Assembly (NCBI RefSeq): GCF_023612255.1
Contig: NZ_CP063231.1
Coordinates: 2,214,001-2,278,000 of the forward strand
Direction of reading: 5' to 3'
From: Luteibacter flocculans
GTDB taxonomy: Bacteria; Pseudomonadota; Gammaproteobacteria; Xanthomonadales; Rhodanobacteraceae
Length of the DNA: 64,000 bases
In this document: positions 53,288 through 62,661 of the stretch, in pieces
How the letters are laid out: the number at the start of each line of letters is the position of its first letter
Position numbering within the stretch: the first letter of the stretch is position 1
Notes under the pieces: generated by a model
Databases searched by the model: none
Seen by the model: the letters and a program-made list of their open reading frames with translations, nothing else
What the model was told of the DNA's origin: nothing
Translations under genes and position numbers: made by a program

Positions 53288-56005
53288 TCAAGTACCGAGC
53301 ACGGGATTCGTCCATTGAGCAATAAAGTCGGCGATCCTCTCTTCGATACGGCTCTCCACAGTGCGCAAACGCAGAATGGGAATGCCACTTTTCGCCAGGA
53401 TGCCGTTCTTCAATGCGTCCCGCGCCGCCTGATCGGGCTGATCGTGCGAACCGCCATCGACTTCGATCACTCCCAGTGGAGTCTTGCCCACCTTGAAGTA
53501 CAGCACGAAATCGCAGCTGGCACGCGCCATGAATGCGCGCTCACGTTGCGAAAAGGTCGTGTTGTTTGGTGATGCAACTTGATCCAGCTTGATTTGGCTA
53601 TGACACATTAGTGCCTGGCACAATGGATCGGACAGTGCCTCTCGCAGCAGTTGCGCCGTGATTTGCTCGGATCTGTACCGTGAGTCCTCGGGTCGCAAGC
53701 GAGCGTTCAAGCGCTCCAGAGCTTGATCATACTCGCGATACAGTAGGTCGAAGGCCGACACCACTGGCGCACGTACGATCTGCTCGTCCTGCGCGTAATA
53801 CGCGACGTAGCGCATCAACGCCGCGATGTGACCATTGTTGCCGGTAAACACCTCGTCGCCCGTCACCAGCGTAAAGCGGTGCTTGGCCCGCGACACGGCC
53901 ACGTTGATCATGCGCGGGTCATCGACGAATTCCAGGCGTTTTCGCTCCTGGTTGTAGCGCTTCTTGTCAAGCACCGTGGAGAAGACGATCTCGTCACACT
54001 CCCGACCTTGGAACTTGTGCACCGTGTCCTTGACGAAATCCACCGGCAGACGAGTATCGGAGAGTTTTACCTGTGCCCGGAACGGTGCAATGAAACCGCG
54101 CCCGTCGCCGTCGAGAGCGACCGGTTCGCCCTCGTCCTCAAGTAGCTTGAGCAGTGAATCGAGCTCCCGTAAGTTGGTGTTCTGGCGGGTGTGGTTCCCC
54201 TTGGCGGTTACCACCAGGCGTAGTGGCGCTTCCCCGTTGTCCTCGGTCATAGGCACCAGCGCGTTGTTGTAGAACTGCTGGTTGCAGAACTGAATAATCC
54301 TGGGATGACAGCGGTAATGTTCTTTCAGCAGGGTCCGGGGCAGCGCGTCCTTGAATACGCCGATGCATGAATCAAGCAAGCTATAGCGCTCGCAATCATA
54401 GGCGTCGTCGGGGGCAGGCAGGCCCAGCACTACGGGAATATGCGCCAACTGGCGATTGTCCCCGACGACGATCAGGTTCTTCGCGCAACCCAGCGCAAGG
54501 ATGCCCGGCACGATATCTTGCAACGAGGCCTCATCGATGATCACGTAATCGAGGATGGCCCCTGGCGCAATGGAATTGACGATGGAATGCGTGCTGCTAC
54601 CCAGGATGGGGAAACGCCGTAGGAAGGCATCGAAATGTTGCAGATGCCTGTAGGTCTGGACATCGAAGCTGTCCGATGACAATCCCCGACATTGCAGATA
54701 CTGCTTCAGATGACGCATCGAAGCTGTCTTCAATGCCTGTAGCGCCGCCTCGAAATTTCCGCGTTTTAACGACTCTTGGCATGCTCGCAGCTCCGCCTCC
54801 TTGTCTTTCAACATCTTGTCGTAGAAGTGCATTTGCAGGGCATGAAAAACAGCCAGACGCGCATCACTTTGCGAAAACGGCTTGGTGCGGAAGATCCAAA
54901 AATTGAACAGCAGTTCGATGCGGTCCTTGAAGCGGATGCGCTCCTCGCCGAGATGGGCGAGATAGGCCATGAGCTCCGCGGTCTTACGCGGAGACAGTTC
55001 GTACTTGTCTAGCGAGGCGGCGTTCTGCGCGCCGCTGTCAACCTGCCACCGCTGGAGATAGCGCCGCTCGAAGGTCAGCTCGTCGATCTCGATCTGCAAC
55101 AGCGCCGCCCGATTATGATCGTGCAAGTGCTGCTTCACGCGGGCCAACAGGGTTTGAATCTCATCCAAGGTCGGCGCGGGCACGGGCTCGCTCGACGGCC
55201 CAGGAGGCAGGTCAGCGAAGAAGTCTTTGCGATTGTCCTGGTTGCCAAGTTTGGCGATCAGGTGGTCCAGGCCGCATTTCTTCAGCTTCTCGTAGACGTT
55301 TTCCACCGCCGCATTGTTGTTGGACAACAGTGCCACCGTTTGCCCGCGCAGCAGAATATTGGCAAGGATGTTGAGGATGGTCTGAGTCTTGCCCGTTCCC
55401 GGTGGGCCCTCGATCACGCTGACTTGCGCGCTGAAAGCTCGCTCGACCGCTGCAAGCTGACTCTCGTTCAGACCGAATGGATAGATGAGTTCCTTGCCCG
55501 GCGTCCGTGTGGCGTTGCGCCCCGTGCAGTAGGCCTGCAAAGCGGTGTCGGCACTGGCAGGAAGTCTTTCCAGTTGACGGACCACGTTTGCAGCGATTTC
55601 GCGGTCCGTCTTCGACTCCGCTCGATCCACCCGGGCAGTCGCTACGTCCATGAAATAGCGGAACACCGGGGCATCCTTCATCGCAGTCGGCGCGACAAGG
55701 GCGATACCCTCCATATTGTAGACGTAAGGTTTCTCGGTATTCGGGAAGTGCACGACGGCATACCGCTCACCGTATATCGTCGCCTTGGCGATGGGCGTGA
55801 CGACAGTGCTTCCGGGCTTGCCTAGCAACATCTCGCCCAGTTCGCGAGTGGGGTGCACATGGCATTCGCTGAGCGGGCGAGTGTAGGTTTTCTTGGAGGG
55901 GTAATAACAAGTCAGTTGCAGGGCGTCGTATTTGTCGCTCCAATAAATCGCCCAGTCGCTGATCTTCGCGGTCTTGTCCTCGCCCCCAATCTGAATCGAA
56001 AACAT
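53288..56005 (-). CDS. SF1 helicase-like AAA ATPase with C-terminal nuclease-like domain
   Basis: 905 residues. Walker A GPPGTGKT (200-207), Walker B VIIDEASLQD, motif III GDNRQLAHIP, and later helicase motifs (HKFQGRECDEIVFS; NVAVSRAKHRFTLVTGD) place it with UPF1/Dna2-like SF1 helicases. The C-terminus has CDFVLYFKVGKTPLGVIEVDGGSHD, a DUF2726/restriction-endonuclease-like acidic core (D-x-EVDG). AAGGGA precedes the ATG. Slightly lower GC than housekeeping neighbours. Helicase-nuclease fusions of this kind often lie in defence islands; an antiphage role is inferred, not shown. Confidence 0.85.
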   Translation of the reverse strand: MFSIQIGGEDKTAKISDWAIYWSDKYDALQLTCYYPSKKTYTRPLSECHVHPTRELGEMLLGKPGSTVVTPIAKATIYGERYAVVHFPNTEKPYVYNMEGIALVAPTAMKDAPVFRYFMDVATARVDRAESKTDREIAANVVRQLERLPASADTALQAYCTGRNATRTPGKELIYPFGLNESQLAAVERAFSAQVSVIEGPPGTGKTQTILNILANILLRGQTVALLSNNNAAVENVYEKLKKCGLDHLIAKLGNQDNRKDFFADLPPGPSSEPVPAPTLDEIQTLLARVKQHLHDHNRAALLQIEIDELTFERRYLQRWQVDSGAQNAASLDKYELSPRKTAELMAYLAHLGEERIRFKDRIELLFNFWIFRTKPFSQSDARLAVFHALQMHFYDKMLKDKEAELRACQESLKRGNFEAALQALKTASMRHLKQYLQCRGLSSDSFDVQTYRHLQHFDAFLRRFPILGSSTHSIVNSIAPGAILDYVIIDEASLQDIVPGILALGCAKNLIVVGDNRQLAHIPVVLGLPAPDDAYDCERYSLLDSCIGVFKDALPRTLLKEHYRCHPRIIQFCNQQFYNNALVPMTEDNGEAPLRLVVTAKGNHTRQNTNLRELDSLLKLLEDEGEPVALDGDGRGFIAPFRAQVKLSDTRLPVDFVKDTVHKFQGRECDEIVFSTVLDKKRYNQERKRLEFVDDPRMINVAVSRAKHRFTLVTGDEVFTGNNGHIAALMRYVAYYAQDEQIVRAPVVSAFDLLYREYDQALERLNARLRPEDSRYRSEQITAQLLREALSDPLCQALMCHSQIKLDQVASPNNTTFSQRERAFMARASCDFVLYFKVGKTPLGVIEVDGGSHDQPDQAARDALKNGILAKSGIPILRLRTVESRIEERIADFIAQWTNPVLGT

Positions 56006-56328
56006 AAGTCCCTTATGTATACGCGCATGCGATGCGTCCGAGCACTCACGCCGAACCGAACGCTACCAAGTTCTCCGCCTGGGATTATCTTGCCACTATT
56101 GCACGAGCGACCGATAGCGGCTCCGTGTATTTGCCCGTCGGCCGACGCTTCCGCCATTGCTCGAAGACGGAACACTGTCGATCCTGGCCTGACCGCGATC
56201 AGCCCAACTTGCCAAATGCCGATCGGTGGCTCGATACGACCGCCCCGCCCAACAGATGTTGGCAACTCAATATCGCGCGCTTCGAAGCCACGGGTCATTA
56301 CACAGTTGCGGGACGTACATTCATATCC
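56006..56328. other. Intergenic region, promoter side of the helicase gene
   Basis: 323 bases between the helicase start and the 3' end of the epimerase gene. On the minus strand TATACAT lies about 14 bases before the helicase ATG and could be a -10 box. No other gene, repeat or RNA is recognised. Confidence 0.4.
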
Positions 56329-57144
56329 TCAAAGGATCCCCTCCTGCGCAGCCTGATACACCGTCCTTACCGTCGGTTGGAAGCCAAGACTTCGCGCAAG
56401 CGATCCATCGACGTGCAGGTGCCAGGGGTTTTGCATGGCCTCCGCAGAGTGTTCCATGGGGCGGCCCACGATCGCCGCCAATTCATAGACAGTCGTCGGT
56501 GCTTCGTCGGAAAGGTTGACGATTCGGCCGTCGAAGGCTCCGTCGAGCGCCAATGTCATTGCCGTCGCAATATCACGGTGATGGATGGTGCTCATCCGAT
56601 TGGCAGGATGGAAGCCGAAGGTGGCGAGGTGCTTTGGCAGCATCTCCAGGTGGCCGTCGCCGTCACCGTAAACGAACGGGAACCGCAGGATCGCCCCGTT
56701 CAAGCCACTCTCGCGAAGCAGTTTTTCGGCCGCCACCTTGCTAGCTGGGTAGGCCTGCTCAGGCGCGAGGTTGTCGGTCTCCCGACTAGGCCATTGTGCG
56801 TTCCGGTTATATACGTTCGATGTGCTCGCCATGACGAAGCGAGCGCCCGGCGCGTGAGCCTGCACGGCGGCAATCAGATGGCGAGTGCCTTCGAGGTTGC
56901 TTCGCCAGATCAGATCGGTATCGGGGCTACGAAAGACAGCGGCCAGATGTACGACGGCCGATACATCCCGAACCGCTTCGGAGAGCGTCGAAGGATCGAG
57001 GATGTCGCCCGTCACGGCCGTGGCTCCTGCGGGGCAGGTTTTCCCTTTGCGCAGCAGAACGCGACAAGTGAGCCCTGCTTCTACCAGACGCGGAACGAGC
57101 CGCTCGCCAACGAGGCCCGTGGCACCCGTTATCAGGATGGTCAT
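56329..57144 (-). CDS. NAD-dependent epimerase/dehydratase family protein
   Basis: 271 residues from ATG 57144, which shares bases with the MarR stop (TGATG). Extended SDR: ILITGATGLVGERLV cofactor loop, DVSAVVHLAAVFRSP, and a YPASK active-site pair, later FPFVYGDGDG. Substrate unknown. Co-translated with, and probably repressed by, the MarR gene ahead of it. Confidence 0.9.
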   Translation of the reverse strand: MTILITGATGLVGERLVPRLVEAGLTCRVLLRKGKTCPAGATAVTGDILDPSTLSEAVRDVSAVVHLAAVFRSPDTDLIWRSNLEGTRHLIAAVQAHAPGARFVMASTSNVYNRNAQWPSRETDNLAPEQAYPASKVAAEKLLRESGLNGAILRFPFVYGDGDGHLEMLPKHLATFGFHPANRMSTIHHRDIATAMTLALDGAFDGRIVNLSDEAPTTVYELAAIVGRPMEHSAEAMQNPWHLHVDGSLARSLGFQPTVRTVYQAAQEGIL

Positions 57145-57596
57145 CAGCTCATACCTCGCGAAAGCGTCTGCAGCCGCTCGGTCGCCAAGCGAAGGACGCG
57201 GATCGTCGTGGCCAGGTCGGCTTCGTCGATGCCGTCGAAAGCCGCTTGGTGAATAAACGAAAGGTCCGGCAACTTGCGCCATAGCGCCGTGCCTGAGCGC
57301 GTCAACGTAAGAAGACGCTGGCGTTGGTCATCGCCGTCCGAGGTCTGCTGCACCAACCCTTTGCGGACGAGCGTCGCAACGATCCCGCTCAACGTCGCAC
57401 GTTCGAGTTCAAGCGCGCGCCCGAGATCGCGCTGTACGACCGGACCTGCGTTTGCGAGATGCCAGAGCACGTACCACTGCGTGGAACCCAAATCGTAGGG
57501 TCGCAGCGTGGCGTCCATGAGCGCTCGTCCCGCCAGATAGCATCGTTTCGTCCACGCTCCGATCGTTGGACTTTCGGCGTCTCGTTCGTTCTGCAT
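57144..57596 (-). CDS. MarR-family transcriptional regulator
   Basis: 150 residues. Helix-turn-helix VVQRDLGRALELERATLSGIV and wing TSDGDDQRQRLLTLT. First gene of a two-gene operon with the epimerase. A long inverted repeat just upstream (57612-57652) is the likely autoregulatory operator. Confidence 0.9.
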   Translation of the reverse strand: MQNERDAESPTIGAWTKRCYLAGRALMDATLRPYDLGSTQWYVLWHLANAGPVVQRDLGRALELERATLSGIVATLVRKGLVQQTSDGDDQRQRLLTLTRSGTALWRKLPDLSFIHQAAFDGIDEADLATTIRVLRLATERLQTLSRGMS

Positions 57597-57611
57597 GGTG
57601 CACGCGCCCTA

Positions 57612-57652
57612 TTCGTTCGCTACCTTACCAATATCGCAAGGCAGCGAACGAA
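57612..57652. promoter_or_regulatory. Long inverted-repeat operator of the MarR-epimerase operon
   Basis: TTCGTTCGCTACCTT (57612-57626) and AAGGCAGCGAACGAA (57638-57652) are reverse complements at 14 of 15 positions, with an 11-base spacer, 16 bases upstream of the MarR start. Size and position suit a MarR dimer or paired dimers. Confidence 0.6.
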
Positions 57653-57750
57653 ATGTCAACAACGAATGTCCCATGCGATTCGGTGGCCTGCGTCGCGCCA
57701 TTGCCGAACAAGCGATTCGTCTGACGCAAGGCGCTTGTCGTGCGCGATCG

Positions 57751-58155
57751 TCAGGGCCGCAACTGGGCTTCGATGGCCGCTTTGTCGATCACGGAGAAGA
57801 CCTCCGCGATCTTCCCTTCCGTCAACCTGTAAAAAGCGTGCTCATGGAAGACCACTCGCCTACCCTCCACGCCCAAACCGAGAAAGTCATGGCTAGGGGT
57901 GCAATCGAAGCGAAGCCGAGCGGCGATGTGCTCATCATTCGCCACGACGAGGTCGACGTTGAAATGAAGGTCGGGAATATCGCGGTAATTCTCTTCCAGC
58001 ATGGCCCGGTAACCGTCCAGGCCTAACGGTCGCCCGTTGTGAACCACATTGGTAGCCACGAAGTTGCCCAGTTCGGTCCAGGTGCGCGCATTCAGACAGT
58101 CGATGTATCGTTCGTACATGCCGGCTGCCGCGCGCTCTTTCGATTGACCGTTCAT
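57751..58155 (-). CDS. SnoaL-like/ester cyclase family protein
   Basis: 134 residues, NTF2-like fold: MYERYIDCLNARTWTELGNFVA, VVHNGRPLGLDGYRAMLEENYRDIPDLHF, and FHEHAFYRLTEGKIAEVFSVID. Resembles polyketide cyclase SnoaL-like proteins and ester cyclases, many with unknown substrates. Same strand as the membrane protein upstream, 35 bases apart. Confidence 0.85.
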   Translation of the reverse strand: MNGQSKERAAAGMYERYIDCLNARTWTELGNFVATNVVHNGRPLGLDGYRAMLEENYRDIPDLHFNVDLVVANDEHIAARLRFDCTPSHDFLGLGVEGRRVVFHEHAFYRLTEGKIAEVFSVIDKAAIEAQLRP

Positions 58156-58190
58156 TACCTATCCCACGGCTTTCTGCACTGGCTACGGCA

Positions 58191-58913
58191 TCAGGGCTTG
58201 GACGATGTGCACTGGGTGTCCCATTGACTCATCAATTGCTCGGCGCCCTTGAGGTCCGCCAGCAAGTCGGCCGAACGCGATGTCACCACGTCGCGCTCGG
58301 CCTCTGTCATCGCAAGAGGACTGCCGGCGACCAGGGCGGGCGAGATGGCGCGTGTCTGGCTTTCCAGCAGGCGCTGACCCTGCTCGGCGATCACGTGCAG
58401 CTGCGTATAGATGCCCGCATAACACTGCACTTCCGCATATTCCATGTGTCCAAGCGCCCCGGTATCCCGAGCCGTCGCCCAGGCGCTATCGGATAAAGCC
58501 GACCATTCCAGGCGATATTGCAGGCGGCTGTCGCTTGGCACCTCGCGCGATTGGCGAAGCGCCTGCAGCACCTCCAGGTTCGTCTTCATGCGCGACTGAT
58601 CGGCCTGCACGCTGGCGATGTTCTGTTTCACCAATCCCCGATTCTCGGTGATCTCACGCTCGATGTTTCGTCGGGCTTCGAGCACCAGGGACCGGTGGTG
58701 GTAAGCCTCGACCAAGGCTTCCAAACTCAGCGCAATGAGCAGGCCGATGGTGACAATGGCGAGATGGATAAGGAATTGTCGCCACGTGGTGACGGGGTGG
58801 TCGGGCGCATGCACGTGCATCGCGTCGTCCTTTAAAACAGCGGGGTCGGGAACCGGTGCCGGCGGCGAAGACGCGGGCGCGGACTCGGGAGCGGGCGGGT
58901 CAGGCAGGGTCAT
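58191..58913 (-). CDS. Membrane-anchored protein of unknown function
   Basis: 240 residues, not recognised by family. Starts with a proline/alanine-rich cytoplasmic stretch, then one membrane helix at about 47-66 (FLIHLAIVTIGLLIALSLEAL) and a long helical, probably coiled-coil periplasmic part (RRNIEREITENRGLVKQNIA...). A later start at MHVHAPDH (codon 32) is possible. Similar single-helix proteins are frequent in Xanthomonadales. Confidence 0.65.
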   Translation of the reverse strand: MTLPDPPAPESAPASSPPAPVPDPAVLKDDAMHVHAPDHPVTTWRQFLIHLAIVTIGLLIALSLEALVEAYHHRSLVLEARRNIEREITENRGLVKQNIASVQADQSRMKTNLEVLQALRQSREVPSDSRLQYRLEWSALSDSAWATARDTGALGHMEYAEVQCYAGIYTQLHVIAEQGQRLLESQTRAISPALVAGSPLAMTEAERDVVTSRSADLLADLKGAEQLMSQWDTQCTSSKP

Positions 58914-59025
58914 AACTGGCCGTAAAGGGCAACCTGCTCGATTCTAGTCCATACCCTGCGGGGGGCGGCAAGATGGTCGGGCGGGCTGAGGCGGCCACAC
59001 CCTCCCCCCGCCGCTCTATCGACCG

Positions 59026-59510
59026 CTACGCTTCATAGGAAATGTTGTACGCCTTGCCGATCCGCTCGATACGTGCGAACCCAAGCTCACCGAGATGCAT
59101 GCCAGCGATAAGAATCCTGTCCGAGCTGACGACGTCCAACAATCGTGAGCGTGTGTCGGCGGAAAGCATCGGATCTTGGTCGAAGGCTATGGATACGTAG
59201 GGGCGAGCAATCTGGATCTGGGGGAAATGAACGATATCTCCCCAAACGAGCAGACTGCGATCGTCGGACTCGATGCGATAACCGGAATGTCCCGCGGTAT
59301 GCCCTGGCAGGGGCATCGCATTGACGCCAGGCAGGACTTCGTTGTCGGTAAACGAACGCATATTCTCCCGGTACGTATCGAATACCCTCCGGGCAAACAG
59401 AAAGTTTCCGCGAGCACGCTCACTCGCTCGACTGAGGTTGCCATCGTCGTTCCAAAAAGAAACCTCACGCTGATGGACGACTAACTCCGCATCGGGGAAA
59501 ACCGCTTCTC
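59026..59510 (-). pseudogene. Metallo-beta-lactamase-fold hydrolase, N-terminal half missing
   Basis: From about 59510 the frame reads GEAVFPDAELVVHQREVSFW, then LPGHTAGHSGYRI, VWGDIVHFPQIQ and IAGMHLG, all from the second half of MBL-fold hydrolases. The zinc-binding HxHxDH motif and everything before it are absent. The open frame to 59565 begins with residues that are antisense to a LysR fragment, so the gene was cut at about 59500-59520. Not expected to be active. Confidence 0.75.
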
Positions 59511-59677
59511 CTGACGCGTCGGGTCGTCTGGTCGCGCCGTGGCCAGAAGGAAAAACCCTTTCCAAAACCTTCTGCCTCGTCCTTCCCGAGCCGATTGGAT
59601 TGAGCAGCGAGCCGGTACAAGCGTTTGCTCAATGGCTGCTCGATGAAGCCAAGAACGGAGCGACGACTGACGCCTAG
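59510..59677 (+). pseudogene. LysR-type regulator, C-terminal remnant
   Basis: Frame ending TAG at 59675: SPDASGRLVAPWPEGKTLSK, then CLVLPEPIGLSSEPVQAF and QWLLDEAKNG. This is the usual tail of GcvA-like LysR proteins. No DNA-binding domain is left. It abuts the truncated metallo-beta-lactamase gene at the same junction. Confidence 0.7.
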
Positions 59678-59740
59678 GCCGTATACGCTCGGCTGCCTTC
59701 ATTCAAGGTAACACTCGCTCGAAGACTATCGGCGCGCGCG

Positions 59741-60297
59741 TCAGCCGGGCGCCGGGACAGGCTCAGTGACTCGCAGGTGGTGTCTGCGAAGTTTGTCGGA
59801 AAGTGCGGCGGAACCGGTAAACACGTGCCCGTGTAGTCCCGCCTCTCGCGCACCCGCCACGTTCGCTGCAAGATCATCGACAAAAAGCGATTCCGCCGGA
59901 GTGAAGCCCAACACATCGATGCACTTAAGGAAAACGTCGGGCGACGGCTTCGCGGCGTGAAAAAGACGCGGACGCGAACACGTTCTTGCCAAAGAGGCCC
60001 GCGATCGCTGGGCACAAGTAGCCGATGTTGTCGGACACGAGCTGACTGTTATTGGTCAGCACAGCAATCGCGTACGTCTTGGATACCTCCGCTGCCAGCG
60101 CCAGCACCTCAGGGTTGGGAGACATCGCTTCATAGCGCGCCCTTAACCATTCGTCGAGCGACACCGTGCAGCCCAGCAGCGTCTACGACTTCGTCCACTG
60201 ACCGATTCGACAGCGACGCCAGGCATGAGACACGTCCCGCCCGGTCATAGCGAACCAGGACGTCGTCCATATCGAACAGAACAAGTGAGATGGGCAT
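59741..60297 (-). pseudogene. HAD-superfamily hydrolase broken by frameshifts
   Basis: Start ATG 60297 reads MPISLVLFDMDDVLVRYDRA (DxD catalytic motif). The frame is lost near 60165; SLDEWLRARYEAMSP...AVLTNNSQLVSDNIG continues in another frame, and a second shift at about 59950, in a T run, leads to HAAKPSPDVFLKCIDVLGF-TPAESLFVDDLAANVAGA, ending at 59741. All motifs of a HAD-IA phosphatase are there, but in three frames. Confidence 0.75.
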
Positions 60298-60317
60298 TCA
60301 ACAAGACGCTCGGTAAA

Positions 60318-60386
60318 TTATTCCCACTCGGTCGTCAACGAGTCGAGCACGTCGGCGTAATTAAAGAGATTGGCTTTGATCGACAT
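60318..60386 (-). other. Short ORF or guaA-end-like sequence
   Basis: Reading from ATG 60386 gives a 22-codon frame ending DSLTTEWE and TAA at 60318. Its last 19 bases match the guaA 3' end (63525-63543) at 15 positions, including the terminal EWE and stop. It could be a tiny gene or a diverged attachment-site repeat of a guaA-targeting island. No Shine-Dalgarno is evident and no integrase is present. Confidence 0.3.
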
Positions 60387-60554
60387 GGGTCTCTAGAGTC
60401 GCGTTTACGGTCAGAAGAACACATCTTTTGCCCGCGCAGGTTTACGCGACATCGGTTCATCATCAATCAGCTTCGATCATACTGAACACGGGGGCCGAAC
60501 TTCAGCCCCTCGCCTCGCACTGTGATTCAGCATACGAGCGTTGCTTTCCACCCA

Positions 60555-61709
60555 TCACGCGATGCGATGTCGAACCCAAGTGGCAGCCTCTTCAACGGAA
60601 GACATGACCCGGCACGGGAAATCGCGCTCAATGGCCAAGTGCCGCTGCATCAGAAGCGCGTGCATAGGTCCGTCCGTCAAAAGGGCATCGCAGTAGCCTA
60701 ACGCGGCGCCGGCATGATGAAAGTCGAATATGTCGTTGGCATTCAGTTTCTGCGTGCGGTTCCAGCGTAGCGCCGCATGCAACAGAGCACCAACTTGCAG
60801 CGTGCGCAGAGCCCGCCGACCCACTGGCTTCCGAACTGCTGTCCGTAGCACGCCTAGACACCGCCTCGTCATTCCCTCCCGCTCATCTGCTGAAAGTTGG
60901 ATGCCAGGGCCAAGCGACTTCACGATCATGTCATGCAGCACCTCGGCGGCGATAGGAGCTGCGAGTTGTAGAACACCATTAATCTCGTCGCGATAGACCT
61001 GCGCGAAGCTCTTCATCGACGCAGCATGCGCCGCGTTGTCACGATTCAGCCGATCGGCAATGTCGACGAATGGCGAAGCGAGCGGCCAAGCGTCTCCGAT
61101 GGTCCCAACCATCGCCGATAAAGAAACCTCCCACATGTGGTCGAAGAACGCCTTCTGAATGACGAGCCGCTCATCCTCTGGGAAGGCTGCGGCCACCGGA
61201 TGCTGGACACCCAGAATGTACGCGACCTTGGTCCAGACTAAATGTTCCAATGGATGAACGCTGTGCCCAACATTCGCATGGAAGAAATGCGCCACCTCCG
61301 TCGCCACGCGCGTCGGTTCGGGGCTAAGCGTGACACCACAGCTCAGCTCGTCAATCAGTTCGGCCGTTGCACCCCGGGTTACTGGGTCCGACTGCTTCAT
61401 TAGTTCAAGAAACAGTGCATCGCTGATGGGACACACCAACTGGCCGTTGGAGACACCAGCTACGAGAGCATTCAACAGATCCGCCGCGCCCGGTGGGCTC
61501 GACGCGAGCGTGCGTGCAGCGCGCAGGTGAATCCAGAAGCACTTGTCGAGATAGATGCGGTCCCGCGCAGCCACCCACTCGCCGAGTTCAATCACGCGGC
61601 GTCGCTCGTACTCATCGACTGTAATCGGTGGCGTAGAACGATGGAACGCAAATCGGTCGGTAGCGCGAGGAGACGTCACTGGGTTTCGTGTCCATTTATT
61701 GAGGCCCAA
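60555..61709 (-). CDS. PIN-like domain protein linked to AbiE
   Basis: 384 residues; the longest frame starts at TTG 61709, since no ATG occurs near the beginning. RIYLDKCFWIHLR (Asp55) resembles the first PIN-strand, and near the C-terminus NDIFDFHHAGAALGYCDALLTDG has the D-x2-H...YCD...TD pattern of PIN-like nucleases. The middle is helical. It lies 40 bases after abiEii on the same strand, so probably in the same transcript. Candidate RNase and defence or third toxin component; function inferred. Confidence 0.6.
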   Translation of the reverse strand: MGLNKWTRNPVTSPRATDRFAFHRSTPPITVDEYERRRVIELGEWVAARDRIYLDKCFWIHLRAARTLASSPPGAADLLNALVAGVSNGQLVCPISDALFLELMKQSDPVTRGATAELIDELSCGVTLSPEPTRVATEVAHFFHANVGHSVHPLEHLVWTKVAYILGVQHPVAAAFPEDERLVIQKAFFDHMWEVSLSAMVGTIGDAWPLASPFVDIADRLNRDNAAHAASMKSFAQVYRDEINGVLQLAAPIAAEVLHDMIVKSLGPGIQLSADEREGMTRRCLGVLRTAVRKPVGRRALRTLQVGALLHAALRWNRTQKLNANDIFDFHHAGAALGYCDALLTDGPMHALLMQRHLAIERDFPCRVMSSVEEAATWVRHRIA

Positions 61710-61749
61710 CGGGCTTCGGGTCAGGCCGACTTTTGTTCAGGAATCTCCG

Positions 61750-62661
61750 CTACCTCAATCGTGCGGCCAGCGCATCTGCTTGCTCGGCAAACTTCTTCGC
61801 ATCTGTCTTCCGCAACTGCGCCAGATTGTGCAGTTTCCAGCGGATGCCCGGTAATTGCTCTAGGTGCGCGATGCCAAGCAACGACCACTGCGGCGTACCG
61901 GCTGCCAGCGACAGCAAGAAGCGTCTTTCGTTTTCGTCCAAGCCCTGCTGGATTTCGCGCACCATGTTCTCTCGCGCGGCGAGTAGCACATCGAGCGGCA
62001 CCGGCTCGTCCGTCATGCCTTGGAAGTTGTGCTCGTAGTCGTGGCGGATGTCTCGCAGGGACGTGAACAGCACTTCATGGATCGGCCGGTTGCTGCTCGA
62101 CAGATAGACCACGAACGCGCGTCGGATACCGGGCGTGATGCCCTCATGCGCAAAGAGCTGCATCACGTCGAACAAGTCGCGCGGGTGCTGCCGATCGAAC
62201 GCCGCGACCAGCTTGCCGCCATACACGTCCTCCAGCGACACCACTGGGATATCCAGATCGGCCAGCAAAGTGTCACGTGCCGTCGGCGTTAGTGAAGCGC
62301 GACGCACCGGCTGCACCGTGCCGCGCATGACGAAGTTGACTTCGACCTTGACCTGAATCGAGCCACGACGCACCAGCAGCTTCGTCTCCCCTGCCGCGGC
62401 CGCCGGCGCGTGCGTCTGGAAGCCTCGCTTCTTCAACCGCTCGGCAGCTTGCAGGACGGCCTCGTTGATGCGAGCCAGCGCCTCGTCGCCCGGCAATGTG
62501 TAATCGGGAAAGACCAAATCGAGATCGACCGACAAGCGCGGCATGTCGCGCACGAACAGGTTGATCGCAGTGCCACCCTTCAATGCGAACGTGTCGTCCA
62601 CAAACACCAGTGGCGCCACCTGCGTCAGCAGGCGCGCGGTATCGAGATAGGTCTGATTCAT
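61750..62661 (-). CDS. abiEii: AbiEii/AbiGii nucleotidyltransferase toxin
   Basis: 303 residues from ATG 62661 overlapping the antitoxin stop (ATGA). Nucleotidyltransferase core: FALKGGTAINLFVRD (GG/GS-like motif), RLSVDLDLVF (DxD metal residues), VSLEDVYGGKLVAAFDRQHPRDLFDV. Type IV toxin-antitoxin member; the toxin modifies RNA or nucleotides and causes growth arrest or abortive infection. Confidence 0.92.
   Translation of the reverse strand: MNQTYLDTARLLTQVAPLVFVDDTFALKGGTAINLFVRDMPRLSVDLDLVFPDYTLPGDEALARINEAVLQAAERLKKRGFQTHAPAAAAGETKLLVRRGSIQVKVEVNFVMRGTVQPVRRASLTPTARDTLLADLDIPVVSLEDVYGGKLVAAFDRQHPRDLFDVMQLFAHEGITPGIRRAFVVYLSSSNRPIHEVLFTSLRDIRHDYEHNFQGMTDEPVPLDVLLAARENMVREIQQGLDENERRFLLSLAAGTPQWSLLGIAHLEQLPGIRWKLHNLAQLRKTDAKKFAEQADALAARLR

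Noticed and set aside
55912-56298. Minus-strand frame overlapping the helicase start
   Set aside because: Not similar to anything and overlaps the better supported helicase N-terminus.
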